The translations under genes were made by a program, and so were the position numbers. Below are positions 1-7,756 of a DNA stretch of 37,984 nt, piece by piece; position 1 is the first letter of the stretch; each line of letters starts with the position of its first letter. The notes beneath the pieces were generated by a model that was given only the letters and a program-made list of their open reading frames with translations, was not told where the DNA came from and made no database searches. Source of the stretch: a virus; IMG/VR virus record IMGVR_UViG_3300005663_000022, positions 1 through 37,984 of that record; one strand, written 5' to 3'.

Positions 1-77
1 CTGTTCCTCCACGATAGACGAGTAGTGTGCTCGGCCCTTTAATGAGAGGTACATACTTTGGTTCGTACAGCAGGTCA
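1..77. repeat. Terminal direct repeat, left copy
   Basis: The first 77 bases are identical to the last 77 (37908-37984). The two ends therefore overlap and the molecule closes into a circle of 37,907 bp. The repeat lies inside a coding frame that continues without a break across the junction. This fits an assembler overlap from a circular or terminally redundant genome rather than a biological repeat. Confidence 0.95.
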
Positions 78-628
78 AGCCTTCCCCAAAGGGCGTTAGC
101 AGGAGTTCCGTTCAAATCCCCAACGACTATAGCACGGGCCAGTTCCATATCTACAGTAGGTGCAGTAGATATATTGGTGCTGTGTGTTATCTCGGCATCA
201 CATACACTACCTTGAGCTAGTCCAGTTGCCAGATTTCGTGGGGTTACGGATGTCGCTGCGGCTACGGTTATCTTTGTGCCAACGTGTACACCGAATAGTA
301 TCTCTGACTCATCCGCATCTGTGGCAAGTAGTGGTGTGAGCCCCTGCCCGTGAATTCTAAAGGGTAGAATTGTAGTATTATTAGGAACACCGAGGGTGAA
401 GTTGGGTCTGTCTATATCAATGACAGCTGCAACTCCACCACCTACAGCTGGGGTAGAGAAAGCCCCCTCAAATGCCGCATATCCCAAACCTTCAAGGATA
501 AGACATTGTATCCAGGCTGCCGTAGTAAGGGTGCCATCTCGGAGACCCTTAACATAGCGTTCAACCGATTCACTTACCCTTGAAACATCTGATGTCTGTT
601 GTGCCTTAATTCTGAGTTCTGCATCCAT
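1..628 (-). CDS. Virion structural protein, 5' part of an origin-crossing gene
   Basis: This is an open frame of 229 codons once the circle is closed: it starts at 628, runs to base 1, and continues from 37907 to a TAG at 37846. I do not recognise the family. It starts MDAELRIKAQQ; the first ~50 residues look helical (SVERYVKGLRDGTL) and the rest is Gly/Thr/Val-rich, beta-type and without charged runs, as in phage surface proteins. The start is chosen because GGGGAGG lies just upstream and the ATG overlaps the preceding stop as TAATG. It sits between the adhesin group and the 263-aa fibre-like gene, so a tail or head surface role is inferred. Gene callers working on the linear contig would miss or truncate it. 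Confidence 0.8.
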   Translation of the reverse strand, partial: MDAELRIKAQQTSDVSRVSESVERYVKGLRDGTLTTAAWIQCLILEGLGYAAFEGAFSTPAVGGGVAAVIDIDRPNFTLGVPNNTTILPFRIHGQGLTPLLATDADESEILFGVHVGTKITVAAATSVTPRNLATGLAQGSVCDAEITHSTNISTAPTVDMELARAIVVGDLNGTPANALWGRLDLLYEPKYVPLIKGPSTLLVYRGGT

Positions 629-741
629 TATGTAACCTCCCCTTTTATTTGTTCACCTGTTATCTTTGACAAGAGTTTCTCTGTGAGAAGCAGCTCTATC
701 AATAGCAACCTTAGTAAATCATTCCTCGTTATGTCGGCCAT
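628..741 (-). CDS. Small helical protein (37 aa)
   Basis: A 37-codon frame begins MADITRNDLLRLLLIEL and is rich in Leu and charged residues, which suggests a single amphipathic helix. No family is recognised. The start overlaps the end of the 81-aa gene by 13 nt, and the stop shares one base with the ATG of the next gene (TAATG), as at other junctions of this operon. The Shine-Dalgarno (GGGGAT) is weak, so translation probably depends on coupling to the upstream gene. Confidence 0.5.
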   Translation of the reverse strand: MADITRNDLLRLLLIELLLTEKLLSKITGEQIKGEVT

Positions 742-974
742 ATTATATCCCCATAATCAATCTCTTCATCAGTTATTATGGAGAGATGTAGATTTATTCT
801 TCTTAGGGTAGCGACCGCTAGTTCTATTAAGTCTCTCTCGGTGATGTCGGGGCCTAGTTGCTCCTGGACAAACGCATCCAAATCAACGTGACTTACTATG
901 TGCTTATGCGTCTTCCCTTTTCCTAAGTCCCTGTACCCAGGTCTCATTACATTCGGTGGTCTGTTTTTATCCAT
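729..974 (-). CDS. Hypothetical protein (81 aa) in tail region
   Basis: This is an unrecognised 81-aa soluble protein. It starts MDKNRPPNVMRPGYRDL, and a mixed alpha-type part follows (FVQEQLGPDITERDLIELAV). Its ATG overlaps the stop of the BNR adhesin gene as TAATG, so it is translationally coupled to it. Position between adhesin and other surface proteins suggests a virion or assembly role, but nothing in the sequence proves it. Confidence 0.65.
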   Translation of the reverse strand: MDKNRPPNVMRPGYRDLGKGKTHKHIVSHVDLDAFVQEQLGPDITERDLIELAVATLRRINLHLSIITDEEIDYGDIIWPT

Positions 975-2464
975 TACACACTCGGTAAAGGTATATCGGG
1001 TAAGTCGGGTCCTTTCGGTCCGCCAGGTTGAGGTCTTTCAGGAGGATGAGGTACTTTGGGGCCTCCAGGGTCAGGTCGTCCTGGCCCACCAGGGCCTGGC
1101 CCAGGTTTTGGTTCCACCTCATCTTCGGGGATGTCCATCTCAGGAAATCGTGGGAAGGGCAGTTCTGCTCCCCCAAAGAAATCTCTCAGTCCTTCCTTAG
1201 TCTGTAACCCTGGCCAGAATAAGGGTGGACGAAGTTCAACCCTTCCACCAGAGGAAAAGTCTCCGCTTAATCCACCACCTAAAATACATTCTAATCTAAA
1301 ATGACCAGGCCAATACCTATGTATAAGACCTGTTATTCTGGTTGTAGCTGCCGTTGGAAAAACAGAAAGAGACCCAAACAAAACCTTACTTCCCTCATCC
1401 TCCCAGATTGCATATGCATTATTCGGAACATTAGTCCTGATAGTTGACACTGTAGGGTGTCTTGCCCAAAGAAGCGAAGTATAACTATTGGCAACTCCTT
1501 CGTTTATAAGCATAGCGTCTGACCATACTGTTGTTCTCCTTCTGAGGTACGTATAAGTAGGACTACCAGAAGTATAAATCATATATATAATATCACTCTT
1601 AGTGAGGGCTATTGACAAGAAATCGGGGCTGATGGTTACATCATTGGTTATGTTCTCCTGTGTCTGCCAGGAGGTTGTTCTCTTCCGATAAAAAGCATCA
1701 GTGCCTACCCAAACTACGTGAACATCATCGCTGGAATCTAGGGCTATAGCTGAGTCAGTCTGACTATCGGCAACATCGGTAATAGCTTCTTGGGTTTGCC
1801 AGCTAGTTGTCCGTTTCCTGTATTGTATGTTATTTATAGTAGTATTAACTCCCCATCCCTTGCCATACCAAACTACGTGAACATCATCGCTGGAATCTAG
1901 GGCTATCGATGCCCCCTTCTGGTCAGAAGATTCATTTGCAATAGTTTCCACAGTACCCCAACTACCGCTAGTCCGCTTTCTATAGTTAATACTAAACTCC
2001 CCCGTATTTGGACTCCATCCTTGGCCATCCCAAACTACGTGAACATCATCAGCACTATCTATGGCCAAGGATGCTCTGTTCTGTCCTGGATTTATGACAT
2101 CCTTGAGGGCTATTTCTTCCTCACTGCCCCAACTGCCGCTTGTTCTTTTCATATACAATAATGAACGACTGTTAGGGAATGCACCTCTACCTGATGCAGT
2201 ATAGGCAATGTGAATATCGTCATCGGAATCTATGGCTATGATTGGAAAGAAATGGTGGTCTGTGTCAGTGTCTGTAACTTGTGTTTCAGTCCAAGTCTGT
2301 CCATCATCATCACTGTAGGCGCAATAGACTTGTTGGTAAGTATAGCCACTAGGCTTCTTGGAATATGTTGCCCATAACCTACCGCCACTTTCCAGAGCCA
2401 ATCGTCTACCAACGACGTCCAATGCAGGTGTGTCAGTTATACTTGCTATAGTATAACTTGGCAT
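974..2464 (-). CDS. BNR/Asp-box repeat adhesin (sialidase-like propeller), Pro-rich C-terminus
   Basis: This 496-aa protein has a canonical Asp-box, SDDDGQTW, at about residues 51-58. Repeats of the form IDSxDDVHVVWxGxGW follow at roughly 50-residue spacing and alternate with YRKRTTSWxxQE strands. This is the layout of BNR beta-propellers found in sialidases and in phage receptor-binding proteins. No catalytic sialidase triad can be assigned, so glycan binding is more likely than hydrolysis. The last ~60 residues are a Pro/Gly-rich tail (PKPGPGPGGPGRPDPGG). Two repeat units are identical over 39 bp at DNA level. The ATG shares a base with the stop of the upstream gene (TAATG). The role is inferred as host-surface recognition at the tail. 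Confidence 0.8.
   Translation of the reverse strand: MPSYTIASITDTPALDVVGRRLALESGGRLWATYSKKPSGYTYQQVYCAYSDDDGQTWTETQVTDTDTDHHFFPIIAIDSDDDIHIAYTASGRGAFPNSRSLLYMKRTSGSWGSEEEIALKDVINPGQNRASLAIDSADDVHVVWDGQGWSPNTGEFSINYRKRTSGSWGTVETIANESSDQKGASIALDSSDDVHVVWYGKGWGVNTTINNIQYRKRTTSWQTQEAITDVADSQTDSAIALDSSDDVHVVWVGTDAFYRKRTTSWQTQENITNDVTISPDFLSIALTKSDIIYMIYTSGSPTYTYLRRRTTVWSDAMLINEGVANSYTSLLWARHPTVSTIRTNVPNNAYAIWEDEGSKVLFGSLSVFPTAATTRITGLIHRYWPGHFRLECILGGGLSGDFSSGGRVELRPPLFWPGLQTKEGLRDFFGGAELPFPRFPEMDIPEDEVEPKPGPGPGGPGRPDPGGPKVPHPPERPQPGGPKGPDLPDIPLPSV
1709..1747. repeat. 39-bp repeat within adhesin gene, copy 1
   Basis: An identical 39-base block is found at 1868-1906, exactly 159 bp (53 codons) away and in the same reading frame. 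It encodes the strand IALDSSDDVHVVW. A third, diverged copy begins near 2030. The pattern indicates recent duplication or conversion of propeller blades. Confidence 0.85.
1868..1906. repeat. 39-bp repeat within adhesin gene, copy 2
   Basis: Second perfect copy of the block at 1709-1747, in frame. Sequence between the copies has diverged, so this short segment is the conserved core of each blade. Confidence 0.85.
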
Positions 2465-3531
2465 TAAGTTCCTCTACTGTTCGTAATCAAAATCCTGTCG
2501 TACAGTTCTAATCTACAATCGTGGGGGATGACTAAGCGTCCTGCTGTTTGTTGTGCTTTGTACCTAAGTAAGATAGCGTCAGCTAGATTTTGTAGTTCAC
2601 CTTGACTTCTTAGTCCCCCCGCCTGCTGGATTTCTGTTACCCGTTGTTCGTTAGTACCGACATCCTCAGCTTCCGCTGTAATTATGTTATCCCAGTCTCC
2701 AGTGTCGGGGTTTTGATTTCCATAAACGATTATATGGTTGGGTACAAGAACGGATTTCTTCTCATCATATACATAAAACTGGAATGCTTGGTCGCTGTAG
2801 TATTGTAGAATAACATCGCCGTACTTTGTCTCTTCTTCTGAAGCACTCACCAGAGGGTATCTTACTCTGAAGATAAGGCCAGCTTCAGCCCTGAGATAAG
2901 ACTTTGTGTGATTCATTAAGCGTTCAACAATCAGACCAGCGTATTCAAAGACAGTCTTGTTTATCTCAAACTCAGGTACAGTCGTGTCTATAATGCCGTC
3001 ATCGTGTTGTCCAAGAGCACGCAGTTCATACCCAAGTTCATCCTCTATAATGAATTCAAGGATTTTATAATAGGTAAGACCCTCAAATTTGTAAGTAAAG
3101 TCGGGTGCATCGCCCACACTTTTGATTATCTTCCGCATCATCCGCCTCCACACACCCTCTAAAGTTAAAACAACGATTAAAGTCCCGGGTTCGGAGATGT
3201 ACTGTTGGTGTTCCACCCATAAACGTGCTGTCGCTGACGTTTCTAATCCTGACCCGCCGTGGTCGGTAGTATCAAATCCATATCCTATATCAACATAATA
3301 CCCTCTTAAATCGGGGATTGATAAATCTTCATTCCTTAGAACGATAATAGCGAAGTCGTCTGATGGAAGCTCCCAGTGTTCTATGTATTTTAATCTATTA
3401 GTGGAAGCAGTAGTTAAACTGTAGTCGTGTGTTGTTAATTCATCCTTGCTAGTAAAAATCAATTCAATGGCTGGAGTACCAAAGGATGCTTCTTGGGCTG
3501 CTTTTAATTCGGGGGTAATAACCCTAGTCAT
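2464..3531 (-). CDS. Tail hub / baseplate-like protein
   Basis: This 355-aa protein has the shape of phage tail hub proteins related to late control gene D / gp27. The N-terminal half is beta-rich (residues ~20-130, IELIFTSKDE...YVDIGYGF). A middle segment resembles the hub's helical insert (KTVFEYAGLIVERLMNHTKS). A C-terminal domain follows (LVPNHIIVYGNQNPD...LADAILLRYKAQQTAGRLVIP...LYDRILI), which in these proteins ends in a polar strand specifying position or orientation. It starts with ATG inside the stop of a 34-aa membrane peptide (ATGA) and ends in a TAATG overlap with the adhesin. Homology was judged by eye, so 'hub' is an informed inference. Confidence 0.6.
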   Translation of the reverse strand: MTRVITPELKAAQEASFGTPAIELIFTSKDELTTHDYSLTTASTNRLKYIEHWELPSDDFAIIVLRNEDLSIPDLRGYYVDIGYGFDTTDHGGSGLETSATARLWVEHQQYISEPGTLIVVLTLEGVWRRMMRKIIKSVGDAPDFTYKFEGLTYYKILEFIIEDELGYELRALGQHDDGIIDTTVPEFEINKTVFEYAGLIVERLMNHTKSYLRAEAGLIFRVRYPLVSASEEETKYGDVILQYYSDQAFQFYVYDEKKSVLVPNHIIVYGNQNPDTGDWDNIITAEAEDVGTNEQRVTEIQQAGGLRSQGELQNLADAILLRYKAQQTAGRLVIPHDCRLELYDRILITNSRGT

Positions 3532-3632
3532 TGCAACTCCAATCTAATATGAAGGGCAATAGTAAATACTAGCCACATTACTACGCCACCAATAATTCCA
3601 TAAAGTATGATTTTAATCTCTAGAATACCCAT
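3528..3632 (-). CDS. Single-pass membrane micropeptide (34 aa)
   Basis: The frame starts MGILEIKIILYGIIGGVV, has a hydrophobic stretch from about residue 6 to 28, and ends in a short charged tail (HIRLELQ). One transmembrane helix is expected. It overlaps the end of the 505-aa gene by 20 nt and the next gene's ATG by 4 nt (ATGA), the coupling style used throughout this operon. It has no recognised family. A holin-like or virion-membrane role is possible but unproven. Confidence 0.6.
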   Translation of the reverse strand: MGILEIKIILYGIIGGVVMWLVFTIALHIRLELQ

Positions 3633-5130
3633 ATGTCTTCTGCTTGGGCGAGGACATTCTCCTGAGAGTCTGAAGAGTAGCTTCTAGTTTCCTGTTTGCC
3701 CAGTTCTGTAGATGAGTAAGTTGTAAAGTGGAGGTTCTTAAACGAGCCATAGCCTCATTTATATAGCTAGTACCTTCACTTATATAACCATTTGCAGCCT
3801 GAAGTTCACGGGCGGCTAGATTACTGTAAGCAAGTCCTGTACTGTGCGGTACAAGATAACCCCTTGCCAGATTAATCTCTGCACGAGAGTTACTAAGCCG
3901 AGCCATTGCGGAATTGATGCGTTTACCTACGGGGTTATCGCCAATAGTAACTGTATTAATTAGACTCGTAGCGGCATCTAGGTCGGTCTCGGAGTCATCA
4001 ATCATCTGGTTGGCTAGGTCAAGCTCGGTAATAGCAGCAGCACGTTTGTCTGTTATCTCACCTGCTCCGCTTGTTATGTGTGCGACTGCGTTTGTTAATC
4101 TAGCGCCCACTTTATCAAGCTCGGTATTCGTTGTATCTAAAATCGTACGAACATTATCTTGTGTTGTTCTCGTATCCCCCACCCAATTGAGGGCAACCTT
4201 TGCTGCGGTATAATCTGGTAGTACAGATTCAAGCTCTTTATCCAAACTAGAGGCGTAAAAAGTAACGACAGAATTATCGGCTGCTACGCCTTTTAGGGGT
4301 GGGTCAAAGAAGATGTCAGCCTCACTTGAACCAATCGTAGCATCATCTGTTATTCTGTATACCCCATCAACGCCAGCTATTGTGAACAGCATATCCCTGG
4401 GCATTGTGCCCGTACCAAGGGCGTCCACGTGTACCATCCAGGAGTCTTTGGCATACCCAGCAACTAAATCTATCGCACCTGCCAAATCGGTCTGTGTTTT
4501 CTCTACATAATGATTCTTATTACAGTACAGATAAACAGGTCTGAACCAATAATATGTTCCCGTATCCGCTCCGCCATCGTTTGTCTTTACGACCTCAGCT
4601 AGTACTAAGTTGGTGTCGTCCGTTATGGAAGCCACTCTGTACCACGCTGTAAGCGATGTAGGGGAGATATAATAGCCAACCTGTAGCTCTGTACTAAAAG
4701 CCGTACCCGAACCCGTCACTGCTGTACTATTAGCTGTGAAAGTAACCGTACCCGTAAGGACTTGATTTTCTGTACCCGTTGTTAAGAGAATATCCTTTTG
4801 TTGAATGGTGGCGGATGGTTTAGCACGGATATCCATTATAAGCATTTGGTGGTTTTCTTCAAAACTTCTGAAAGCACGGGGGTCTCGGTCTATAGGGTAC
4901 TCCACCTCGTCTATGTCTATTAAATTATCTATTGTACTTAAACTAAGCTCACGTGAACCATCTCTGGCGAAAAGGGTCTGCCGTATCTCCCAGGGTTTAT
5001 AAAAGGATACGGTTTTTAGGTCATCCTGAAGCTGAGATGAAATGGATGCAGCCGTAAAGATAGCATTACTTCCGTCCTCTAGTATTTCCTCTACACGGTC
5101 GGTCAATTCCGCATCTGTTAAAGCTGCCAT
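3613..5130 (-). CDS. Tail/stalk structural protein with C-terminal helical region (505 aa)
   Basis: The protein has three visible parts. Residues ~1-110 are mixed, with an FExNHQ-type segment. Residues ~118-180 carry the common phage beta module GTVTFTANSTAVTGSGTAF...GYYI...YRVASITDDTNLVL, seen in many tail and fibre proteins. After ~300 the protein becomes a long helical region with regularly repeated polar and Asn/Ala-rich heptads (LDTTNTELDKVGARLTNAV, INSAMARLSNSRAEINLARG), suggesting an extended coiled stalk. It starts at ATG 5130 with TAATG coupling to the DUF3008-like gene. The role is probably a tail or stalk component; the exact position in the virion is unknown. Confidence 0.7.
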   Translation of the reverse strand: MAALTDAELTDRVEEILEDGSNAIFTAASISSQLQDDLKTVSFYKPWEIRQTLFARDGSRELSLSTIDNLIDIDEVEYPIDRDPRAFRSFEENHQMLIMDIRAKPSATIQQKDILLTTGTENQVLTGTVTFTANSTAVTGSGTAFSTELQVGYYISPTSLTAWYRVASITDDTNLVLAEVVKTNDGGADTGTYYWFRPVYLYCNKNHYVEKTQTDLAGAIDLVAGYAKDSWMVHVDALGTGTMPRDMLFTIAGVDGVYRITDDATIGSSEADIFFDPPLKGVAADNSVVTFYASSLDKELESVLPDYTAAKVALNWVGDTRTTQDNVRTILDTTNTELDKVGARLTNAVAHITSGAGEITDKRAAAITELDLANQMIDDSETDLDAATSLINTVTIGDNPVGKRINSAMARLSNSRAEINLARGYLVPHSTGLAYSNLAARELQAANGYISEGTSYINEAMARLRTSTLQLTHLQNWANRKLEATLQTLRRMSSPKQKTYGYSRD

Positions 5131-5294
5131 TATTTCCTCACCTTGCTCTCACAGAATTCCCTTAAAGTCTCTTCACTCATAGTTTCAGCCATCTTAGCTC
5201 CCTCTTTACTAAAACTCTTATCTGTCTTCCCCAACTTTATACTGAGTGCTATACAAGCAAGTCGTCTCTGTTGCTCCGAAACGGCTGGGGACAT
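5130..5294 (-). CDS. Small DUF3008-like virion-associated protein (54 aa)
   Basis: This 54-aa basic protein starts MSPAVSEQQRRLACIAL and continues through an internal KMAETMSEETLREFCESK. That matches the layout of the small DUF3008-type phage proteins: a PAVSxxQQR start, a short linker, then MSxExLRxFxxxK near the end. Function of that family is unknown; it is often encoded among phage structural genes. A strong AGGAGG lies 5-6 nt before the ATG and is formed partly by the stop codon of the 12-aa peptide before it. It is too short for ordinary ORF filters. Confidence 0.7.
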   Translation of the reverse strand: MSPAVSEQQRRLACIALSIKLGKTDKSFSKEGAKMAETMSEETLREFCESKVRK

Positions 5295-5303
5295 ATCAAC
5301 CTC

Positions 5304-5342
5304 CTATTTCTTCTTTTTCTTCCCCTTATGTTTATGTGGCAT
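5304..5342 (-). CDS. Lysine-rich 12-aa micropeptide MPHKHKGKKKKK
   Basis: A 12-codon frame lies between the fibre gene and the DUF3008-like gene. A perfect AGGAGG sits 6 nt upstream of its ATG, formed by the codons at the end of the fibre gene. Its stop codon in turn forms part of the next AGGAGG. Very basic short peptides of this MPxKxGKKKK type are recurrent in phage structural operons as far as I recall. It may be a nucleic-acid-binding peptide or simply a translation-coupling leader. The strong, well-spaced Shine-Dalgarno is the main argument that it is translated. Confidence 0.5.
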   Translation of the reverse strand: MPHKHKGKKKKK

Positions 5343-6539
5343 TTAATTCCTCCTGTATGGCATAGCGTGGAAACTACCGTCCTCGTTTATTCGGTCTATT
5401 ACGAGTGCTACTTTGTCTCCAAGCTCAAATTTATTTCCATCAGGGTCAACCCTTTCTTCTTTGGGCATTGAGAGACCAGCCGTAGCGTCTACATAGTGCC
5501 AGCCATTGTTGGCTCTCCAATAAAGTCTGCCGTTTGCCTGAGTGACCTCAAGTGCCATCGCCCCATCCATATCTAAATCAATGTCCGAGTCGGCGGGAGC
5601 AGCATCATAGATGGGTAGGTAGATTGCTTTGGGTGTCATCATCGCTAATTTATGGCAAGCGACCATAACACCGCTTGTGACAGCACCTGTACACCAGTTC
5701 CTATCTAGGTCAACGCTGAATTCGTCTACTACCGCATCCACAAAGTACCATCCAGCCGTAGCGTTTGTTCCTGCGGTAACTCTTACAATGTCTCCGATAA
5801 CAGCATTGGTAAATGTGCCAGCAGTAGCAGTGGTTAATCTTATCGCAGCGGCTACAGATGTTGCGTTTGATACTCCTGCGTATTTGCCTGAGTTCTCTAT
5901 CGTTATAAGATGGGGCTGGACAACTTCATCAAAGAGACCAAGGTTAGCGTTTTGTAAATTGGTGTGCTCACCAAACACCCAAGCAGGGACATTGTTACCT
6001 GAGTCTTTGCTCTCGTCAATATAGAATAGCATTACTTTAGCGTCTGCATCGGCAGTTTCGTACAGTATTCCAGCGTCAATTGAAGCAGCACCAAACTGTG
6101 GCCCCATATCATTATTATACTGCACAACGCCACCACCCGACATAAGTATATTCCCAAAAGACGTGATATTATCATTGAAATATGATAACCCCAAGACCTC
6201 AAAGTCTTCAGTGACTAGGAGACAATCTTCCAAGTTGGAAGGCGTCCCCCACCTTACAAAGGTGCCAGCATCACCTATGCGGAGATAATCACCTACTATG
6301 CCAAGTAGGTCAGTCGTCGTACCATCATTCTCAATCTTGAGACCATCAATGGTTACACCTGCACCAGAAGTCTCTTCGTTGATAGTGTCTGCTTTTAGCT
6401 CATCAATATAGGCTACACCATCTATATACAAATCTTTCCACTGTACAGATGAAGAACCGAGGTCATCTGTATCATCTGCTGTAGGTAAAAAAGTTCCACT
6501 TGAACTACTAGGGAGTCCTGGTTTCCAATTCTTAATCAT
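5343..6539 (-). CDS. Tail fibre / surface protein (398 aa)
   Basis: The N-terminus (TADDTDDLGSSSVQWKDLYI...YIDELKADTI) is the D-LG-xxxxWxxLY motif that opens many phage fibre shafts. It is followed by repeated beta segments (VTIDGLKIENDG, YLRIGDAGTFVRWG). The centre (residues ~200-290) has a second beta module, ITIENSGKYAGVSNAT...VIGDIVRVTAGTNATAGWYFVDAV. The C-terminus carries LYWRANNGWHYVDATAG, typical of fibre or capsid-spike ends. The start at 6539 has AGAGG upstream. It is probably the main fibre or spike shaft. No chaperone domain is visible. Confidence 0.7.
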   Translation of the reverse strand: MIKNWKPGLPSSSSGTFLPTADDTDDLGSSSVQWKDLYIDGVAYIDELKADTINEETSGAGVTIDGLKIENDGTTTDLLGIVGDYLRIGDAGTFVRWGTPSNLEDCLLVTEDFEVLGLSYFNDNITSFGNILMSGGGVVQYNNDMGPQFGAASIDAGILYETADADAKVMLFYIDESKDSGNNVPAWVFGEHTNLQNANLGLFDEVVQPHLITIENSGKYAGVSNATSVAAAIRLTTATAGTFTNAVIGDIVRVTAGTNATAGWYFVDAVVDEFSVDLDRNWCTGAVTSGVMVACHKLAMMTPKAIYLPIYDAAPADSDIDLDMDGAMALEVTQANGRLYWRANNGWHYVDATAGLSMPKEERVDPDGNKFELGDKVALVIDRINEDGSFHAMPYRRN

Positions 6540-6541
6540 CT

Positions 6542-6826
6542 CTACCTCTTGTAGTAGATGACTTCCAATTTTGCTGTCCCACCGTCATCTATACATCTAA
6601 ACTTAGACATAGCCTTAGTCCCCCATATCTCAGTGGTACCGTCCTTTAACAACCTCACTCCCAATGAGGATGTAGGGGTAGTTCCATCTTCAGAAAATCT
6701 TATATTCCCATCAACTGCTTGAATGAAGGCATATATAAGATTTGCTACTAGTTTACTTGATGTGAATCCAATCGACGAACTCACATCCGATATAGTTTCC
6801 CTATCGCTTACTTCGTAAATAGCCAT
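6542..6826 (-). CDS. Small beta-rich virion protein (94 aa)
   Basis: The protein reads MAIYEVSDRETISDVS and ends WGTKAMSKFRCIDDGG...LEVIYYKR. A helical segment (KLVANLIYAFIQAV) lies in the middle and strands follow; the GTTP/GTTEIWG turns resemble small head or fibre-base proteins. Two in-frame ATGs exist. The second (6826) is chosen because AGGAGG lies 7 nt before it, whereas the first ATG abuts the Shine-Dalgarno. It follows the stop of the 114-aa gene by 2 nt. It precedes the fibre gene by 2 nt. Confidence 0.7.
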   Translation of the reverse strand: MAIYEVSDRETISDVSSSIGFTSSKLVANLIYAFIQAVDGNIRFSEDGTTPTSSLGVRLLKDGTTEIWGTKAMSKFRCIDDGGTAKLEVIYYKR

Positions 6827-6828
6827 CG

Positions 6829-7173
6829 TCATACCTCCTTGGCTTTTTTATCTTCCATTTCAGGAAAGAACTTCTCCATCAAAGAGTAGAAATCATTGCT
6901 GAGTTGTTCCGCCTTGTCCATACTTTCAAGGGTCTTCTTAATTACATTATAAACAGCTTCAGGGATTTCTATTTCCCTGTCGGGGATAGGGTTCCATCTT
7001 AAGCTCTTTTTATCACCAGTCCCCTCCTCCCTGAGATTAAGTTTCTTCTCTTCAGAATTGGTTGGTGAAAGTTCCTCCCTGAATACCCTGATTTTCTTTA
7101 GCGTGAGGAAATTAGTCTTCACGCCACCGAGGAGTTGCTGTAATAGCATCCTCTCCTTTATTGATAATTCCAT
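6829..7173 (-). CDS. Hypothetical phage protein, helical (114 aa)
   Basis: The protein is helical and charged. Its pattern, ERMLLQQLLGG..NFLTLKKIRVFREEL at residues ~7-34 and DREIEIPEAVYNVIKKTLE..DKAEQLSNDFYSLMEKF in the second half, recurs among small phage proteins of unknown function. No transmembrane or zinc motif is present. It starts at ATG 7173, downstream of AGGAGG by an unusually long gap; a competing ATG at ~7183 in another frame would give only a 23-aa peptide. Its position between zinc-ribbon genes and a small virion gene suggests an assembly factor, without direct evidence. Confidence 0.65.
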   Translation of the reverse strand: MELSIKERMLLQQLLGGVKTNFLTLKKIRVFREELSPTNSEEKKLNLREEGTGDKKSLRWNPIPDREIEIPEAVYNVIKKTLESMDKAEQLSNDFYSLMEKFFPEMEDKKAKEV

Positions 7174-7191
7174 AAGTAGTCATACCTCCTC

Positions 7192-7443
7192 TTACGAATT
7201 ATAGATTTCCTGTTTATGTTCTTTGTATTCTTCCTTACCCATATATTTTGTCTTGAACCCTTCTCCATCCCCAGCTACATTCCCGCTTACTGGGAACGGA
7301 TTGTGGGAGATGATAGCAAATGTAGATGGAATTAACCTAGCTTCGCTATGACAAAGAAAACATAGTGAATGGTTCCTATCCTTAAAAGGCTTTAGCTCCT
7401 CGTATTTATGCCCACACTCACACAGGTAATCATACAGTGGCAT
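7192..7443 (-). CDS. FmdB-like zinc ribbon protein, copy 2
   Basis: The protein starts MPLYDYLCECGHKYEEL and carries a second cysteine pair (CFLCHS). This is the N-terminal zinc-ribbon pattern MPLYxYxCxxCG of the FmdB/putative regulatory family. The MPLYDY methionine is chosen over a longer in-frame start at 7479 because the family always begins there. It overlaps the preceding, related gene by 14 nt. The C-terminal half (GEGFKTKYMGKEEYKEHKQE) is not part of the ribbon and is charged. It probably binds zinc; its function in a phage late operon is unknown. Confidence 0.75.
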   Translation of the reverse strand: MPLYDYLCECGHKYEELKPFKDRNHSLCFLCHSEARLIPSTFAIISHNPFPVSGNVAGDGEGFKTKYMGKEEYKEHKQEIYNS

Positions 7444-7756
7444 TGCTTCTCTGCTTTCTAGGATAGTAAACATTTCCACTTCTGGATATTAGTGGCTTCG
7501 GTACTCCGTGATGTTCTATCGGCTTAGTGTCCTGCCAATCGGGCATACTCCTTAGCACCTGTTTTTCGTGGGTGATATTACCGCTAGAGTCCACTACTCT
7601 GAAGGGTTCTGCCATCCTGATATGTGAACTGGATATTATTCTGCCAGCACTAGTGCCACATTTGGAGCAAGCCGCAGGTGCGTTGTATTCTGACATTAGC
7701 CTGAGCCTCTCAAATACCTCGTTGCATTTAGGGCATATATACTCGTATAGAGGCAC
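7430..7756 (-). CDS. FmdB-like zinc ribbon protein, copy 1
   Basis: The protein opens MPLYEYICPKCNEVFERL and has a second knuckle, CSKCGTSAG, a complete FmdB-type four-cysteine zinc ribbon. The remaining ~70 residues carry no recognised domain (FRVVDSSGNITHEKQVL). The start codon is GTG overlapping the upstream stop as TAGTG, with GGAGG 7 nt before it. It is followed by a second member of the same family, so this is a tandem duplication or paired acquisition. It lies between head-decoration and tail genes; the role is unknown, possibly assembly or transcript regulation. Confidence 0.78.
   Translation of the reverse strand: MPLYEYICPKCNEVFERLRLMSEYNAPAACSKCGTSAGRIISSSHIRMAEPFRVVDSSGNITHEKQVLRSMPDWQDTKPIEHHGVPKPLISRSGNVYYPRKQRSNATV

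Noticed and set aside
1708-2070. Regular repeats resembling a CRISPR array
   Set aside because: They are in-frame blades of a beta-propeller gene, with coding spacers and no leader.
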